Source: Maribacter sp. (lineage in GTDB: Bacteria > Bacteroidota > Bacteroidia > Flavobacteriales > Flavobacteriaceae). From it: a DNA stretch of 64,000 nt. The stretch lies in NCBI GenBank assembly GCA_024643345.1, contig JAHENB010000005.1, forward strand, positions 58,567 through 122,566, given 5' to 3'. Both the position numbers and the translations under genes were made by a program. How positions within the stretch are numbered: position 1 is the stretch's first letter; each line of letters starts with the position of its first letter. Under the pieces are notes generated by a model. The model was not told the DNA's origin and did no database searches. It saw only the letters and a program-made list of their open reading frames with translations. Positions 15,633 to 24,718 of the stretch are shown here, in pieces.

Positions 15633-18365
15633 ATGAAGGATTCAGCCCCTAAATACCTTAGGTTATCCGGTTTGGAGCCGTTGGTCGTGACTCCCGAAAG
15701 TAATTTTGTGAACGTCGGGGAACGTACCAATGTCGCCGGTTCTGCAAAATTTCTTCGGTTGATCAAAGAAGAAAAATACGAAGAGGCTTTGGCCGTGGCC
15801 CGTGATCAGGTTGAGGGAGGGGCCCAGATCATCGATGTCAATATGGACGATGGACTCATAGATGGGAAAAAGGCGATGGTGAAGTTTTTGAACCTGATCG
15901 TGGCCGAGCCAGATATAGCCCGTGTGCCCATCATGATCGATAGTTCAAAGTGGGAAATTTTGGAAGCGGGGCTCCAGGTGGTACAGGGCAAATGTGTGGT
16001 CAATTCCATAAGTCTAAAAGAAGGCGAGCAGCAGTTCATACATCAGGCCAAACTGATCAAAAGATATGGGGCAGCTGTGATCGTCATGGCTTTTGATGAG
16101 GTAGGCCAAGCCGATAATTATGAGCGCCGTATCGAAATAGCCGAGCGTTCTTACAACCTTTTGGTAAACAAAGTGGGTTTTGCGCCCGAAGACATTATCT
16201 TTGATTTGAACATTTTTCCCGTTGCTACGGGGATGGACGAACACAAACGTAACGCACTCGATTTTATCGAGGCCGCCAAATGGGTTCGCGAAAATTTGCC
16301 ACACTGTAGCGTCAGTGGTGGGGTAAGCAATGTTTCCTTTTCCTTTAGGGGCAACAATCCGGTTCGCGAGGCCATGCATTCGGTCTTTTTATACCATGCC
16401 ATAAAAGCGGGGATGAACATGGGCATCGTTAACCCGACCATGTTGGAGGTATACGATGATATTCCAAAAGATTTATTGGAACGGGTCGAAGACGTTATTT
16501 TGAACCGAAGGGACGATGCCACGGAAAGGCTTTTAGATTTTGCCGAAAGCGTGGTGGGCAAGGCCAAAGAAAATAAAATAGACCTCTCTTGGCGGGAAGA
16601 ACCCTTACAAGATCGAATTACCAGGGCCCTGGTGAAGGGTATCGACCAATACATCGTAGAGGATGTTGAGGAGGCGCGCTTGGCCGTCAACAAACCTATC
16701 GAGGTGATCGAAGGACATCTGATGACGGGTATGAACGTGGTGGGAGATCTTTTCGGCAGTGGCAAGATGTTCCTTCCACAGGTAGTAAAATCGGCAAGGG
16801 TGATGAAAAAGGCCGTGGCCCATCTGCTCCCGTACATAGAAGAAGAAAAATTGCGCAATCCACAGATTGGTGATAGCAAGGGAGCGGGTAAAATATTAAT
16901 GGCGACCGTGAAGGGCGATGTGCATGACATCGGCAAGAATATTGTGGGTGTGGTCCTGGCCTGCAACAACTATGAAATTATTGATTTGGGGGTGATGGTG
17001 CCCCCCGATAAAATCATTGCCGCCGCAATCGAACATCAAGTGGATGTCATAGGGCTAAGTGGACTGATTACCCCTTCCTTGGATGAAATGGTACATTTGG
17101 CAAAGGAGATGCAGCGAAAGAATTTTAAGGTGCCCTTATTAATTGGGGGAGCCACGACAAGCAAAGCACATACCGCGGTGAAGATCGATCCACAGTACAA
17201 CAATGCCGTGGTGCATGTAAATGACGCCTCCCGAGCGGTGACGGTGGTCGGCGATCTCTTGCAAAAGGATACTTCAGAAGTCTATAAAAAATCTGTGAAA
17301 GAAGATTATGAAGTTTTTCGAAACAAATTCTTGAACCGGGGGCAGCAAAAGGAATACAAAACCTTGGCCGAAGCCCGGAAGAATAAGTTTCAAATAAACT
17401 GGTCAGCTTCAGAGATAGCCACCCCCAGAAAACTGGGCATTCAGATGATTGAAGACCTTGATTTATCGAAATTGGTCGATTTTATAGATTGGACCCCTTT
17501 CTTCAGAAGTTGGGAACTCCATGGCAAATATCCTGACATCCTACAGGACGAGGTGGTAGGCCCACAGGCCACCGAACTATTTGCAGATGCACGGAAAATG
17601 CTGCATAGGATCTTGCAGGAAAAACAGTTGACGGCCAAGGGCATCTTTGGGATTTTCCCGGCCAATACCATCAATGAAGATGATATCGAGGTGATGGTGC
17701 CGAGTCAATTGACGGGGCCAAATCACGAATCCAAGTCGGAAGGAGACCGGAAGTTTGTTTTTAGGACGCTCCGGCAACAGCTCCGGCGGAAGGAAGGGGT
17801 GGCAGATTTTGCCCTTGCCGATTTTATTGCTCCCGCAAATTCGGGCAAACAAGATTATATCGGTTGTTTTTGTGTGAGCACGGGCTTTGGTACCGAAGCT
17901 CTGGCCCAGCAATATGAGCGGGATTTAGACGATTATAATGCGATTATGATCAAGGCATTATCCGATCGTTTGGCCGAGGCCTTCGCTGAATACCTGCACA
18001 AGGAAGTAAGAACAAAATATTGGGGCTATGCCGCCAATGAGGCCCTGAGCAACGAAGAACTGATCAATGAAGGCTACAAGGGCATCCGTCCCGCCCCTGG
18101 ATATCCGGCATGTCCCGATCATCTGGAGAAACTGACGATATGGGACCTATTACAGGTGGAGGAACACATAGGGGTGAAATTGACGGAAAGCTTGGCCATG
18201 TGGCCCGCATCCTCGGTGAGCGGTTACTATTTTGGCAATCCCCAGGCCCGTTATTTCGGCTTGGGAAAGATCAAGGAAGATCAGGTAGCAGACTATGCCG
18301 ATAGGAAAGGAATCACAATGGAGAAAGCCCTCAAATGGCTAGCGCCCAATATAGCGGACGATTGA
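15633..18365 (+). CDS. metH: Methionine synthase, folate-, cobalamin- and SAM-binding subunit (MetH C-terminal part)
   Basis: The 910-residue protein holds the other MetH modules in order. The pterin-binding barrel has [16 protein letters not shown] and [11 protein letters not shown]. The cobalamin cap and Rossmann domain have [15 protein letters not shown], with the cobalt-ligand histidine. The C-terminal reactivation domain has [13 protein letters not shown]. It moves the methyl group from methyltetrahydrofolate to cob(I)alamin and on to homocysteine bound by the upstream subunit. The start codon abuts the stop of the first gene, so the two are almost surely co-translated. MetH is thus split exactly at the domain boundary. 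Confidence 0.95.
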   Translation: MKDSAPKYLRLSGLEPLVVTPESNFVNVGERTNVAGSAKFLRLIKEEKYEEALAVARDQVEGGAQIIDVNMDDGLIDGKKAMVKFLNLIVAEPDIARVPIMIDSSKWEILEAGLQVVQGKCVVNSISLKEGEQQFIHQAKLIKRYGAAVIVMAFDEVGQADNYERRIEIAERSYNLLVNKVGFAPEDIIFDLNIFPVATGMDEHKRNALDFIEAAKWVRENLPHCSVSGGVSNVSFSFRGNNPVREAMHSVFLYHAIKAGMNMGIVNPTMLEVYDDIPKDLLERVEDVILNRRDDATERLLDFAESVVGKAKENKIDLSWREEPLQDRITRALVKGIDQYIVEDVEEARLAVNKPIEVIEGHLMTGMNVVGDLFGSGKMFLPQVVKSARVMKKAVAHLLPYIEEEKLRNPQIGDSKGAGKILMATVKGDVHDIGKNIVGVVLACNNYEIIDLGVMVPPDKIIAAAIEHQVDVIGLSGLITPSLDEMVHLAKEMQRKNFKVPLLIGGATTSKAHTAVKIDPQYNNAVVHVNDASRAVTVVGDLLQKDTSEVYKKSVKEDYEVFRNKFLNRGQQKEYKTLAEARKNKFQINWSASEIATPRKLGIQMIEDLDLSKLVDFIDWTPFFRSWELHGKYPDILQDEVVGPQATELFADARKMLHRILQEKQLTAKGIFGIFPANTINEDDIEVMVPSQLTGPNHESKSEGDRKFVFRTLRQQLRRKEGVADFALADFIAPANSGKQDYIGCFCVSTGFGTEALAQQYERDLDDYNAIMIKALSDRLAEAFAEYLHKEVRTKYWGYAANEALSNEELINEGYKGIRPAPGYPACPDHLEKLTIWDLLQVEEHIGVKLTESLAMWPASSVSGYYFGNPQARYFGLGKIKEDQVADYADRKGITMEKALKWLAPNIADD

Positions 18366-18430
18366 AGCCGACCCGAAACATGGGAAACGCCATGGCAAAT
18401 AATTTTGAAACCGAAACCAGTTGAGCAGAG

Positions 18431-19384
18431 ATGAAGATTACAGAGCATATTGAAAAGGCCAAGGGGAAGACCTTATTTTCCTTTGAGATCATTCCCCCGA
18501 TGAAAGGACGGAATATTCAGGAGCTATATGACAATATAGACCCGTTGATGGAATTCAATCCGCCATTTATCGATGTTACCACTTCCCGAGAGGAGTACGT
18601 CTACATAGACCGTGATGGCCTCTTGGATAAGAAATTAACGCGTATGCGCCCGGGAACGGTAGGGATATGTGCCTCTATCAAGCACAAATACGATATCGAT
18701 ACCGTGCCCCATGTGCTTTGCGGGGGATTCACCAGGGAAGAGACCGAATATCTTTTGATCGATTGCCATTACCTGGGAATCGATAATGTAATGGCCTTAC
18801 GCGGGGATGCCATGAGAGAGGAAAAGTATTTTGAACCCACAAAGGGTGGGCATGTCTATGCGCTTGACCTTGTGAAGCAAATTCGCGATTTAAATAGAGG
18901 CAAGTACCTTCACGATGTCATCGAAACCGATGACTGTGCCCATTTTTGTATTGGAGTGGCGGGCTATCCCGAAAAACACCTGGAAGCACCTTCCTTGAAA
19001 TCTGACCTTATTCGGCTCAAGGAAAAAGTTGATGCGGGAGCCGAATATGTGGTGACCCAAATGTTTTTCGATAACCAAAAATACTTTGACTTTGTTACTG
19101 CGGCAAGGTCCATGGGGATAGAAGTGCCAATTATACCAGGTATAAAGCCCATAGCGGTGAAAAGGCACTTGCAATTGTTGCCCCAAGTTTTCCGTATTGA
19201 CTTGCCACAAGACCTGATTGATGCCGTGGATGCCTGCACCAATAACAAACAGGTAAGACAAGTGGGCATTGAATGGTGCGCTGCTCAGTCGAACGAACTT
19301 AAAGCAGCTGGCGTTCCGGTGCTCCATTATTACTCGATGGGTAAATCTGACAACATCAAGGCCATAGCGGAGCAAGTATTTTAA
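18431..19384 (+). CDS. metF: Methylenetetrahydrofolate reductase
   Basis: The 317-residue flavoprotein reduces 5,10-methylene- to 5-methyltetrahydrofolate, the methyl donor for MetH. Signatures include FSFEIIPPMKGR at the N terminus, VMALRGD, GVAGYPEKHLEAPS and AEYVVTQMFFDNQKYFDF. It follows metH by 65 bases and is probably transcribed from the same riboswitch-controlled promoter. Confidence 0.96.
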   Translation: MKITEHIEKAKGKTLFSFEIIPPMKGRNIQELYDNIDPLMEFNPPFIDVTTSREEYVYIDRDGLLDKKLTRMRPGTVGICASIKHKYDIDTVPHVLCGGFTREETEYLLIDCHYLGIDNVMALRGDAMREEKYFEPTKGGHVYALDLVKQIRDLNRGKYLHDVIETDDCAHFCIGVAGYPEKHLEAPSLKSDLIRLKEKVDAGAEYVVTQMFFDNQKYFDFVTAARSMGIEVPIIPGIKPIAVKRHLQLLPQVFRIDLPQDLIDAVDACTNNKQVRQVGIEWCAAQSNELKAAGVPVLHYYSMGKSDNIKAIAEQVF

Positions 19385-19466
19385 TCAAGCTGGTATTTGA
19401 ATTTGATTCTGTAAAACAGCATTATTGTTGTCCTTTACATTTTGAATAATGCTATTTTTACACCAC

Positions 19467-20561
19467 ATGGACCAAAGGCTGTTTCTCCCCATCCTTCTTA
19501 TGTCATTGCGATGTCTGGCGCAGGATACGACCGTGCCAAAATCATATACGCTAGATGCTTCGGCCTTTTATGGTTCGATCATCTTGCACAATCCCGATAT
19601 TTCCCATTTGATCACCGAACATCCCACGGGTTTTATCTTGGCCTACAACCGCAAAACGTTTGGAGCGGAGGCCTGGGAACAAGGGTACAACTTTCCCGAC
19701 TATGGCGCTTCATTCGTATTTCAGGAAATGCGAAATAAAACACTTGGTCAAAATTATGGTTTATATGCGCATTATAATTTTTACTTTTTTAAACGCTATG
19801 TACAGCTTCGAATCGGTCAGGGAGTGGCCTTTACTACGAATCCTTATGACCGGGACAATAACTTTAGGAACAATGCCTATGGCTCTAGCTTCCTGAGTTC
19901 TACTTATTTGATGCTGAATTTACATCGGGAAAATTTGTATAAGGGCCTCGGCTTAAAGGCCGGTATTTCATTGGTACATTATTCGAATGCGAACGTGAGG
20001 GCTCCAAATACCTCTACCAATACCCTGGCCTTTAATTTGGGCTTGATCTATAATTTGATGGCTTCGGAACCGGAGTATCTCATCAGGGAAAAACAAAAAA
20101 TAACCGAGCCCGTACGTTATAATTTAACCTTTAGGACAGGTATAAATGAAAGCGACGTTATCGGTTCGGGCCAACATCCTTTCTTTATTTTTTCGGCCAA
20201 CGCCGATAAGCGCTTGGGCAACAAAAGCGCCATTCAAGTAGGGGCAGATGTCTTTTTCAGCAATTTTCTGAAGGAGTTGATCAGATTCGAATCGATTGCC
20301 TTCCCTGAAAAACAAGTGGCTGCCAATACAGATTATAAAAGGGTTGGGCTTTTTGTGGGCCACGAGCTTTTTATCAATAAAATATCGATTACCGCCCAAT
20401 TGGGTTACTATATTTATTATCCTTATGATTTTGAGGGAAAAGTTTACAATCGTATGGGCCTTAAGCGCTATTTTGGTAAAAAATGGTTCGGAGAAATCAG
20501 CTTGAAATCCCATGCTGCCGCAGCTGAGGCTCTGGAGTTCGGTATCGGCATACGATTGTAA
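19467..20561 (+). CDS. Acyloxyacyl hydrolase, PagL-like outer membrane lipid A deacylase
   Basis: The protein begins with a signal peptide (MDQRLFLPILLMSLRCLAQ) and then a beta-rich barrel. The catalytic motif of PagL-type lipid A 3-O-deacylases is visible as HYSNANVRAPNTSTNTLAFNLG (His and Ser in HYSN). It probably sits in the outer membrane and trims lipid A acyl chains. An upstream ATG at 19449 is in frame; the later start is preferred because the signal peptide begins there. It is longer (about 364 residues) than proteobacterial PagL. Lipid A substrate is inferred from the family. Confidence 0.8.
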   Translation: MDQRLFLPILLMSLRCLAQDTTVPKSYTLDASAFYGSIILHNPDISHLITEHPTGFILAYNRKTFGAEAWEQGYNFPDYGASFVFQEMRNKTLGQNYGLYAHYNFYFFKRYVQLRIGQGVAFTTNPYDRDNNFRNNAYGSSFLSSTYLMLNLHRENLYKGLGLKAGISLVHYSNANVRAPNTSTNTLAFNLGLIYNLMASEPEYLIREKQKITEPVRYNLTFRTGINESDVIGSGQHPFFIFSANADKRLGNKSAIQVGADVFFSNFLKELIRFESIAFPEKQVAANTDYKRVGLFVGHELFINKISITAQLGYYIYYPYDFEGKVYNRMGLKRYFGKKWFGEISLKSHAAAAEALEFGIGIRL

Positions 20562-20607
20562 AGAAGGCAAGGGCGTTTTTGCGAAAAAAATGCAATTTGA
20601 AAAAGAG

Positions 20608-21369
20608 ATGAAAAGAGGAATTTACATTTTAATAGTACTTCTCATGGGGTTGCTTTTGGCTTGCAATGGCGAAAATGCACCGGATTGTTACCAGAATGCC
20701 GGTGATATTATAAGGGATGAAATCCCGTTGTCCGATTTTACAAAAATTACGGTGTTTGAAAATGTGACCTTGGTAATCAGAGAAGGCCCACAGCAAAAAG
20801 TGGAGATTGAGACGGGAACATTGCTCAGGAATGAGGTAAGTGCCACGGTAGTTGGCGATCGATTGCTTTTAAGGGACACCAACGATTGTAACTATTTCAG
20901 GGCCTATGGTACCACCAAGGTTTTTGTGACCTCTCCCAACATAAACGAGATTCGCAGCAGTAGCGGTTGGCCCATTAAAAGCGATGGCGTATTGGCGTAT
21001 CCCGAAATCAACCTATTTTCCGAAAGCTTTCTGGAACCTGAAACCCAAACAACCGACGGGTCCTTTGAATTGGAGCTGAATACCCAAAACCTGAACGTGG
21101 TGGTCAACGGTATTGCCTATTTTAAAATAAGTGGAATCACGGAAAATCTTAACCTTGTCATTGCTGCCGGAGATTCTAGAATAGAAGCCGAACAACTTAT
21201 TGCACAATCGGTCACCATAGATCACCGGGGATCAAACGACATGTTGATCTATCCGGTTCAATCCTTAAAGGGCGTGATAAGGGGTACTGGTAATGTGGTG
21301 AGTTATTTCCGGCCCACGGTAGTCGATGTCGACATTTTATATAAAGGTCGTTTGGAATATAAAGACTAG
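20608..21369 (+). CDS. GIN-domain (DUF2807) lipoprotein
   Basis: The protein starts MKRGIYILIVLLMGLLLACNGE, a lipoprotein signal with the lipid-modified cysteine in LLAC. The rest resembles the DUF2807 putative auto-transporter adhesin head GIN domain, a repetitive beta-solenoid (FENVTLVIREGPQQKVEIETG and later NINEIRSSSGWPIKSDG). It is likely anchored in the outer membrane or periplasm; no function is established. Earlier in-frame starts at 20512 and 20590 are rejected because they would bury the signal peptide. Confidence 0.8.
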   Translation: MKRGIYILIVLLMGLLLACNGENAPDCYQNAGDIIRDEIPLSDFTKITVFENVTLVIREGPQQKVEIETGTLLRNEVSATVVGDRLLLRDTNDCNYFRAYGTTKVFVTSPNINEIRSSSGWPIKSDGVLAYPEINLFSESFLEPETQTTDGSFELELNTQNLNVVVNGIAYFKISGITENLNLVIAAGDSRIEAEQLIAQSVTIDHRGSNDMLIYPVQSLKGVIRGTGNVVSYFRPTVVDVDILYKGRLEYKD

Positions 21370-21376
21370 TTGCTTT

Positions 21377-22483
21377 ATGAACCCGTTCCTCCAATACCTC
21401 AACGACCTTTTTGCCAAACGAAACCTATTACATAAAGACGCTTTGTTTAATGGATTGGAAGAGGCCCATCAATTGCTCAGCCTTATGGTCAAGGAGGGAA
21501 AAGTACCTGGTTTGGCCATTACAGTTATGAGGGAAGGAACTGTTTTGTTGCAAAAGGGTTACGGATATGCCGATTTAGAAATGCAGATCCCCATTGACCC
21601 AAGAAACACACTTTTAAGGACCGCGAGCGTTTCGAAACCCATTGCTGCTACCGCCTTGGCCATCATGCTCTCGGAACAGACCATTGATCTTGATGTTTCT
21701 TTCTACGATTATGTGCCTTATTTTCCCAAGAAGAATCATGACTTCACCCTTCGCCAATTGGCCGGCCATACCGCCGGTATTCGAGGTTATAAGGGCATGG
21801 AATATCGATTGAACCAACCATTTTCCATAAAGGAAGGCATTGAAGTGTTTAAAGCGGATGAATTGCTTTTTGAACCCGGTACCGATTATCATTATAATAG
21901 TTACGATTGGGTTTTGGTTTCCTTGGCCATGCAGGAGGCCAGCGGTGTTCCCTTTCCAGACTATGTCAAGGAAAAGGTGCTATTACCGCTGGGCATGCGG
22001 AATACTTTTACCGAGATGGACGTACTGGAAAGACTTTCAGGTACTGCCCATCTGCCCATGGCCACCTTTTATTCCAAAAGTCAATTGGGATTTAAAGTGG
22101 CCGCCCCAGTGAACAATTTTTTTAAATTGGCTGGGGGAGGGTACCTTTCCACTTCTGAGGATATCGCTAAATTAGGACAGGCCTATCTACAGGGCAAGAT
22201 CGCGGATAAGGAGGTCGTTTCCCAATTCCTTGAAGCTCAAGAAGTGAACGGAATCGCTACATATTACGGTCTTGGCTGGCAGGTAAGCCAAGATTCAAGC
22301 GGCAGGCCTTTTTATGGTCATGTGGGCAATGGAGTGGGAGGGTATTCAAACTTTTTTGTCTATTCCAAAGAGCAGATGGTGTTCGCCATTATGGTAAATT
22401 GCACCGATCCTAAAGTACAGGAAACACTAGACCGTGCGATAGGCCTTTTGATCAATATCGAGAGCGGTTCAAAATCTGTTTAA
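21377..22483 (+). CDS. Serine hydrolase, beta-lactamase/PBP4-like (family S12)
   Basis: The 368-residue protein has the class C beta-lactamase-like fold signatures: S84-V-S-K87 (SxxK), a tyrosine motif at Y173 (HYNSYDW) and YGHVGNGVGG as the KTG-equivalent. It has no signal peptide from the chosen start, so it seems cytoplasmic. Substrates in this family range from peptides to esters and cannot be told. It starts eight bases after the GIN-domain gene and faces gldA convergently. Confidence 0.85.
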   Translation: MNPFLQYLNDLFAKRNLLHKDALFNGLEEAHQLLSLMVKEGKVPGLAITVMREGTVLLQKGYGYADLEMQIPIDPRNTLLRTASVSKPIAATALAIMLSEQTIDLDVSFYDYVPYFPKKNHDFTLRQLAGHTAGIRGYKGMEYRLNQPFSIKEGIEVFKADELLFEPGTDYHYNSYDWVLVSLAMQEASGVPFPDYVKEKVLLPLGMRNTFTEMDVLERLSGTAHLPMATFYSKSQLGFKVAAPVNNFFKLAGGGYLSTSEDIAKLGQAYLQGKIADKEVVSQFLEAQEVNGIATYYGLGWQVSQDSSGRPFYGHVGNGVGGYSNFFVYSKEQMVFAIMVNCTDPKVQETLDRAIGLLINIESGSKSV

Positions 22484-22604
22484 AGCCTTGAGAACAACTT
22501 GGCCCATTTTCCACATGTTCGGTTCCCATAACTCATTTTAATCGATTTCGAAACCGTTGCGGAAGTCGGGCAACAAAAACCATTAAAGACAGTGGCAACC
22601 GATT

Positions 22605-23513
22605 TTAATCGGTAATCGTGGCTGAGGTCAATTCGGCAAAAAGACTCTCAAGGTTCTTATTTTTTCTACTCAGCTGTAATGTTTTCAGTTGGTTATCATG
22701 TGCAAAATCAAAAACTATGGGCCGCATGTCTTTCGCTGTGGTGAAAGTGATCTCATAAACGAAACCTACAGTATTTTTTACATGTCCCACATGCGGTAGC
22801 TGATTTAAAAAAGCTTCCTCTACCCTGTAGTCGAACTCTACCTCGATGATCTGTTCGGCTTCTTCCCTAAGGTCGGCGAGTTTTCTGTCGGCCACCAATT
22901 GCCCTTTGCTGATGATTAATACGCGGTCACATACGGCCTCCACTTCTTTCATAATATGGGTCGAAAGCAGTATGGTTTTTTCCTTTCCGACGGTTCTGAT
23001 CAATTTTCGAATTTCCAGTAATTGATTGGGATCTAACCCTGTAGTGGGCTCATCAAGAATCAAAACATCCGGATTGTGCAGCATTGCGGCCGCCAGGCCC
23101 ACGCGTTGACGATAGCCTTTGGAAAGTTGCCCGATTTTTTTGTGAGCTTCGACCGTAAGTCCGGTTTGTTCGATTACCTCCACAATACGATCTTTGGGTA
23201 CCTTGTATACCTCGGCATTGAAAGTGAGATATTCCTTCACATACATTTCAAGATAAAGCGGATTGTGCTCTGGCAAGTAACCAATGCTTTCCTGAACCTT
23301 TTTTTTCTGCGTCTTCACATCAAAACCATTGACCAGAGCTTCTCCAGTATCGGCCATATAGTATGTAGTAAGTATCTTCATCAAGGTCGACTTACCAGCA
23401 CCATTTGGGCCAAGGAAACCAACAATTTCTCCTTTATGTATTTCAAAGGAAATATTGTCGAGCGCCTTTTGGGCGCCAAATTTTTTGGAAATATGGTTTA
23501 CGACTATCGACAT
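22605..23513 (-). CDS. gldA: Gliding motility ABC transporter ATP-binding protein GldA
   Basis: The 302-residue ATPase has Walker A GPNGAGKST, signature LSKGYRQRVGLAAAML, Walker B VLILDEPTTGLDP and the H-loop STH. Its full length, including the C-terminal extension ending in KNLESLFAELT, matches GldA, the nucleotide-binding subunit of the GldAFG exporter found in gliding Bacteroidota. The permease genes gldF and gldG are not in the window. gldB and gldC occur at 41.7-43.0 kb, supporting the assignment. It is divergent from the aromatic operon leader. Confidence 0.9.
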   Translation of the reverse strand: MSIVVNHISKKFGAQKALDNISFEIHKGEIVGFLGPNGAGKSTLMKILTTYYMADTGEALVNGFDVKTQKKKVQESIGYLPEHNPLYLEMYVKEYLTFNAEVYKVPKDRIVEVIEQTGLTVEAHKKIGQLSKGYRQRVGLAAAMLHNPDVLILDEPTTGLDPNQLLEIRKLIRTVGKEKTILLSTHIMKEVEAVCDRVLIISKGQLVADRKLADLREEAEQIIEVEFDYRVEEAFLNQLPHVGHVKNTVGFVYEITFTTAKDMRPIVFDFAHDNQLKTLQLSRKNKNLESLFAELTSATITD

Positions 23514-23666
23514 GTTGTGATCATTTGGTCAAAAATAAACATTCTATGGTTCATTTCTAACAAACACTGAATGCCTTCATGGTATCTAAGCACTCATTTT
23601 TAAGGCCTTGGCCCCAAAATGGACAAAAAAATGGGGCCTAAGAATTCGATTTATCAATTTAATTGC

Positions 23667-23674
23667 TACATTAG
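23667..23674 (+). promoter_or_regulatory. Candidate -7 element TACATTAG for the aromatic leader transcript
   Basis: TACATTAG differs from TAnnTTTG at one position and lies 18 bases before the leader peptide start. No TTG at the right spacing is seen upstream, so this is tentative. Confidence 0.35.
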
Positions 23675-23692
23675 CCGAAGTTTTTGAGCAAA

Positions 23693-23764
23693 ATGACAAA
23701 ACAATATTTCTGGAACGGTTTCTATTTTTACTTCTTTTTTAAGAGAGGGACGGGACTGTTGTAG
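23693..23764 (+). CDS. Aromatic-amino-acid leader peptide (attenuator sensor)
   Basis: A 23-codon frame starts at ATG 23693 and stops at TAG 23762. Residues 5-16 read YFWNGFYFYFFF: ten aromatic residues in twelve (six Phe, three Tyr, one Trp). It precedes genes that make exactly these amino acids, and an intrinsic terminator lies 24 bases after its stop. Its end (codons for R-G-T-G-L) contains CGGGACT, which can pair with the terminator's left arm. This is the architecture of a ribosome-mediated attenuator: stalling at Phe/Tyr codons frees CGGGACT to form an antiterminator, while translation to the stop masks it and lets the terminator form. The peptide itself probably has no other role. Confidence 0.85.
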   Translation: MTKQYFWNGFYFYFFFKRGTGLL

Positions 23765-23797
23765 TATATTCTAAACAAGATATAATATAAAGTCCCG
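23751..23797 (+). promoter_or_regulatory. Antiterminator pairing of the aromatic attenuator
   Basis: CGGGACT (23751-23757), inside the end of the leader peptide coding region, is perfectly complementary to AGTCCCG (23791-23797), the left arm of the terminator. The two structures are mutually exclusive. A second partial copy, GGGAC at 23747-23751, could also pair. Confidence 0.75.
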
Positions 23798-23816
23798 CGA
23801 AAAGCGGGACTTTTTT
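23789..23816 (+). terminator. Attenuator terminator of the aromatic operon
   Basis: A perfect 10-bp stem AAAGTCCCGC / GCGGGACTTT with a GAAAA loop, followed by a run of six T. It stands between the leader peptide and pheA, so it would end transcription before the structural genes when aromatic amino acids are plentiful. Confidence 0.92.
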
Positions 23817-23890
23817 CGTTAACGAAAAGATAGTCTCAAAATTGGTAGGCATCGCCGAAGGAATAGGGAGGAAATTCTTTTTAAAAAATA

Positions 23891-24718
23891 ATGAAATTGA
23901 GAATTGCAATACAGGGAATCAAGGGGTCAAACCACCACCAAGTGGTCCGCGAATACTATGGGGATGATATAGAACTCGTTGAATGTATGTCGTTCGATCA
24001 GCTCGTGGATCGGTTGCTCGACCATTCCGCTGATAAAGGGGTTATGGCCATTGAGAATTCGATTGCAGGTTCGATCATTCCTAATTATGCCCTGGTATAT
24101 CAAAACAACCTGCACATTATTGGCGAGCACTATTTGAACATACACCATAATTTGATGGCGTTAAAGGGCCAACAACTGTCAGACATACAAGAGGTGCACT
24201 CGCACCCTATGGCATTATTGCAATGCAAGGAATTTTTCAGGGAATGGCCCCAAATCAAATTGGTGGAGGATGTAGACACCGCGGAAACCGCCCGGCGTAT
24301 TCAGCATAGGCAATTGACCCATATTGCGGCAATTGCACCTAGGGTGGCGGCGGATCTTTACGGTTTGGACATCGTAGCGCCGGAGATTCAGACGATTAAA
24401 AATAATGCCACACGTTTTATCATTGTAAAGACCAAAAACAAGGAAATTCCAAAGGCAGAGATCAATAAGGCTTCGGTGCGTTTTGTCACCGATCATAAAA
24501 GGGGGAGTTTGGCGACCATTTTGAACGTGATGAGCGATTGTTTGTTGAACCTCACCAAGATTCAGTCGCTCCCTGTTATCGAAACCCCATGGAAATATGC
24601 TTTTTTTGTTGATGTAACCTTTGAGCATTACGACAATTTTAAAAAGGCCAAGTCATTACTGAATATCATGTCTGAAGATTTCAAGGTTTTGGGCGAATAC
24701 AAAAATGCCAGATTATGA
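23891..24718 (+). CDS. pheA: Prephenate dehydratase
   Basis: The 275-residue enzyme converts prephenate to phenylpyruvate. The catalytic domain spans residues ~1-180, with VMAIENSIAGSI and the NNATRF motif (T174-R175-F176). A C-terminal ACT domain follows (RGSLATILNVMSDCLLNLTKI). The usual Phe-binding ESRP motif reads QSLP (225-228) and GALV reads GSLA (205-208), so feedback inhibition may be weak or altered. It is monofunctional: the chorismate mutase is fused to DAHP synthase at the end of the operon. It is the first structural gene after the attenuator. Confidence 0.93.
   Translation: MKLRIAIQGIKGSNHHQVVREYYGDDIELVECMSFDQLVDRLLDHSADKGVMAIENSIAGSIIPNYALVYQNNLHIIGEHYLNIHHNLMALKGQQLSDIQEVHSHPMALLQCKEFFREWPQIKLVEDVDTAETARRIQHRQLTHIAAIAPRVAADLYGLDIVAPEIQTIKNNATRFIIVKTKNKEIPKAEINKASVRFVTDHKRGSLATILNVMSDCLLNLTKIQSLPVIETPWKYAFFVDVTFEHYDNFKKAKSLLNIMSEDFKVLGEYKNARL

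Noticed and set aside
16151..16969. 272-codon minus-strand frame inside metH
   Set aside because: Antisense shadow of the MetH coding sequence; Ser/Thr/Arg-rich composition typical of reverse-frame translation.
22598..22613. Palindrome ACCGATTTTAATCGGT at the gldA stop codon
   Set aside because: Short with a minimal loop and no T-run on either side; it overlaps coding sequence and is not a convincing terminator or operator.
23604..23640. GGCCCCA/TGGGGCC hairpin between gldA and the aromatic leader
   Set aside because: Only 7 bp with a 15-base loop, upstream of the predicted leader promoter, with no clear role.
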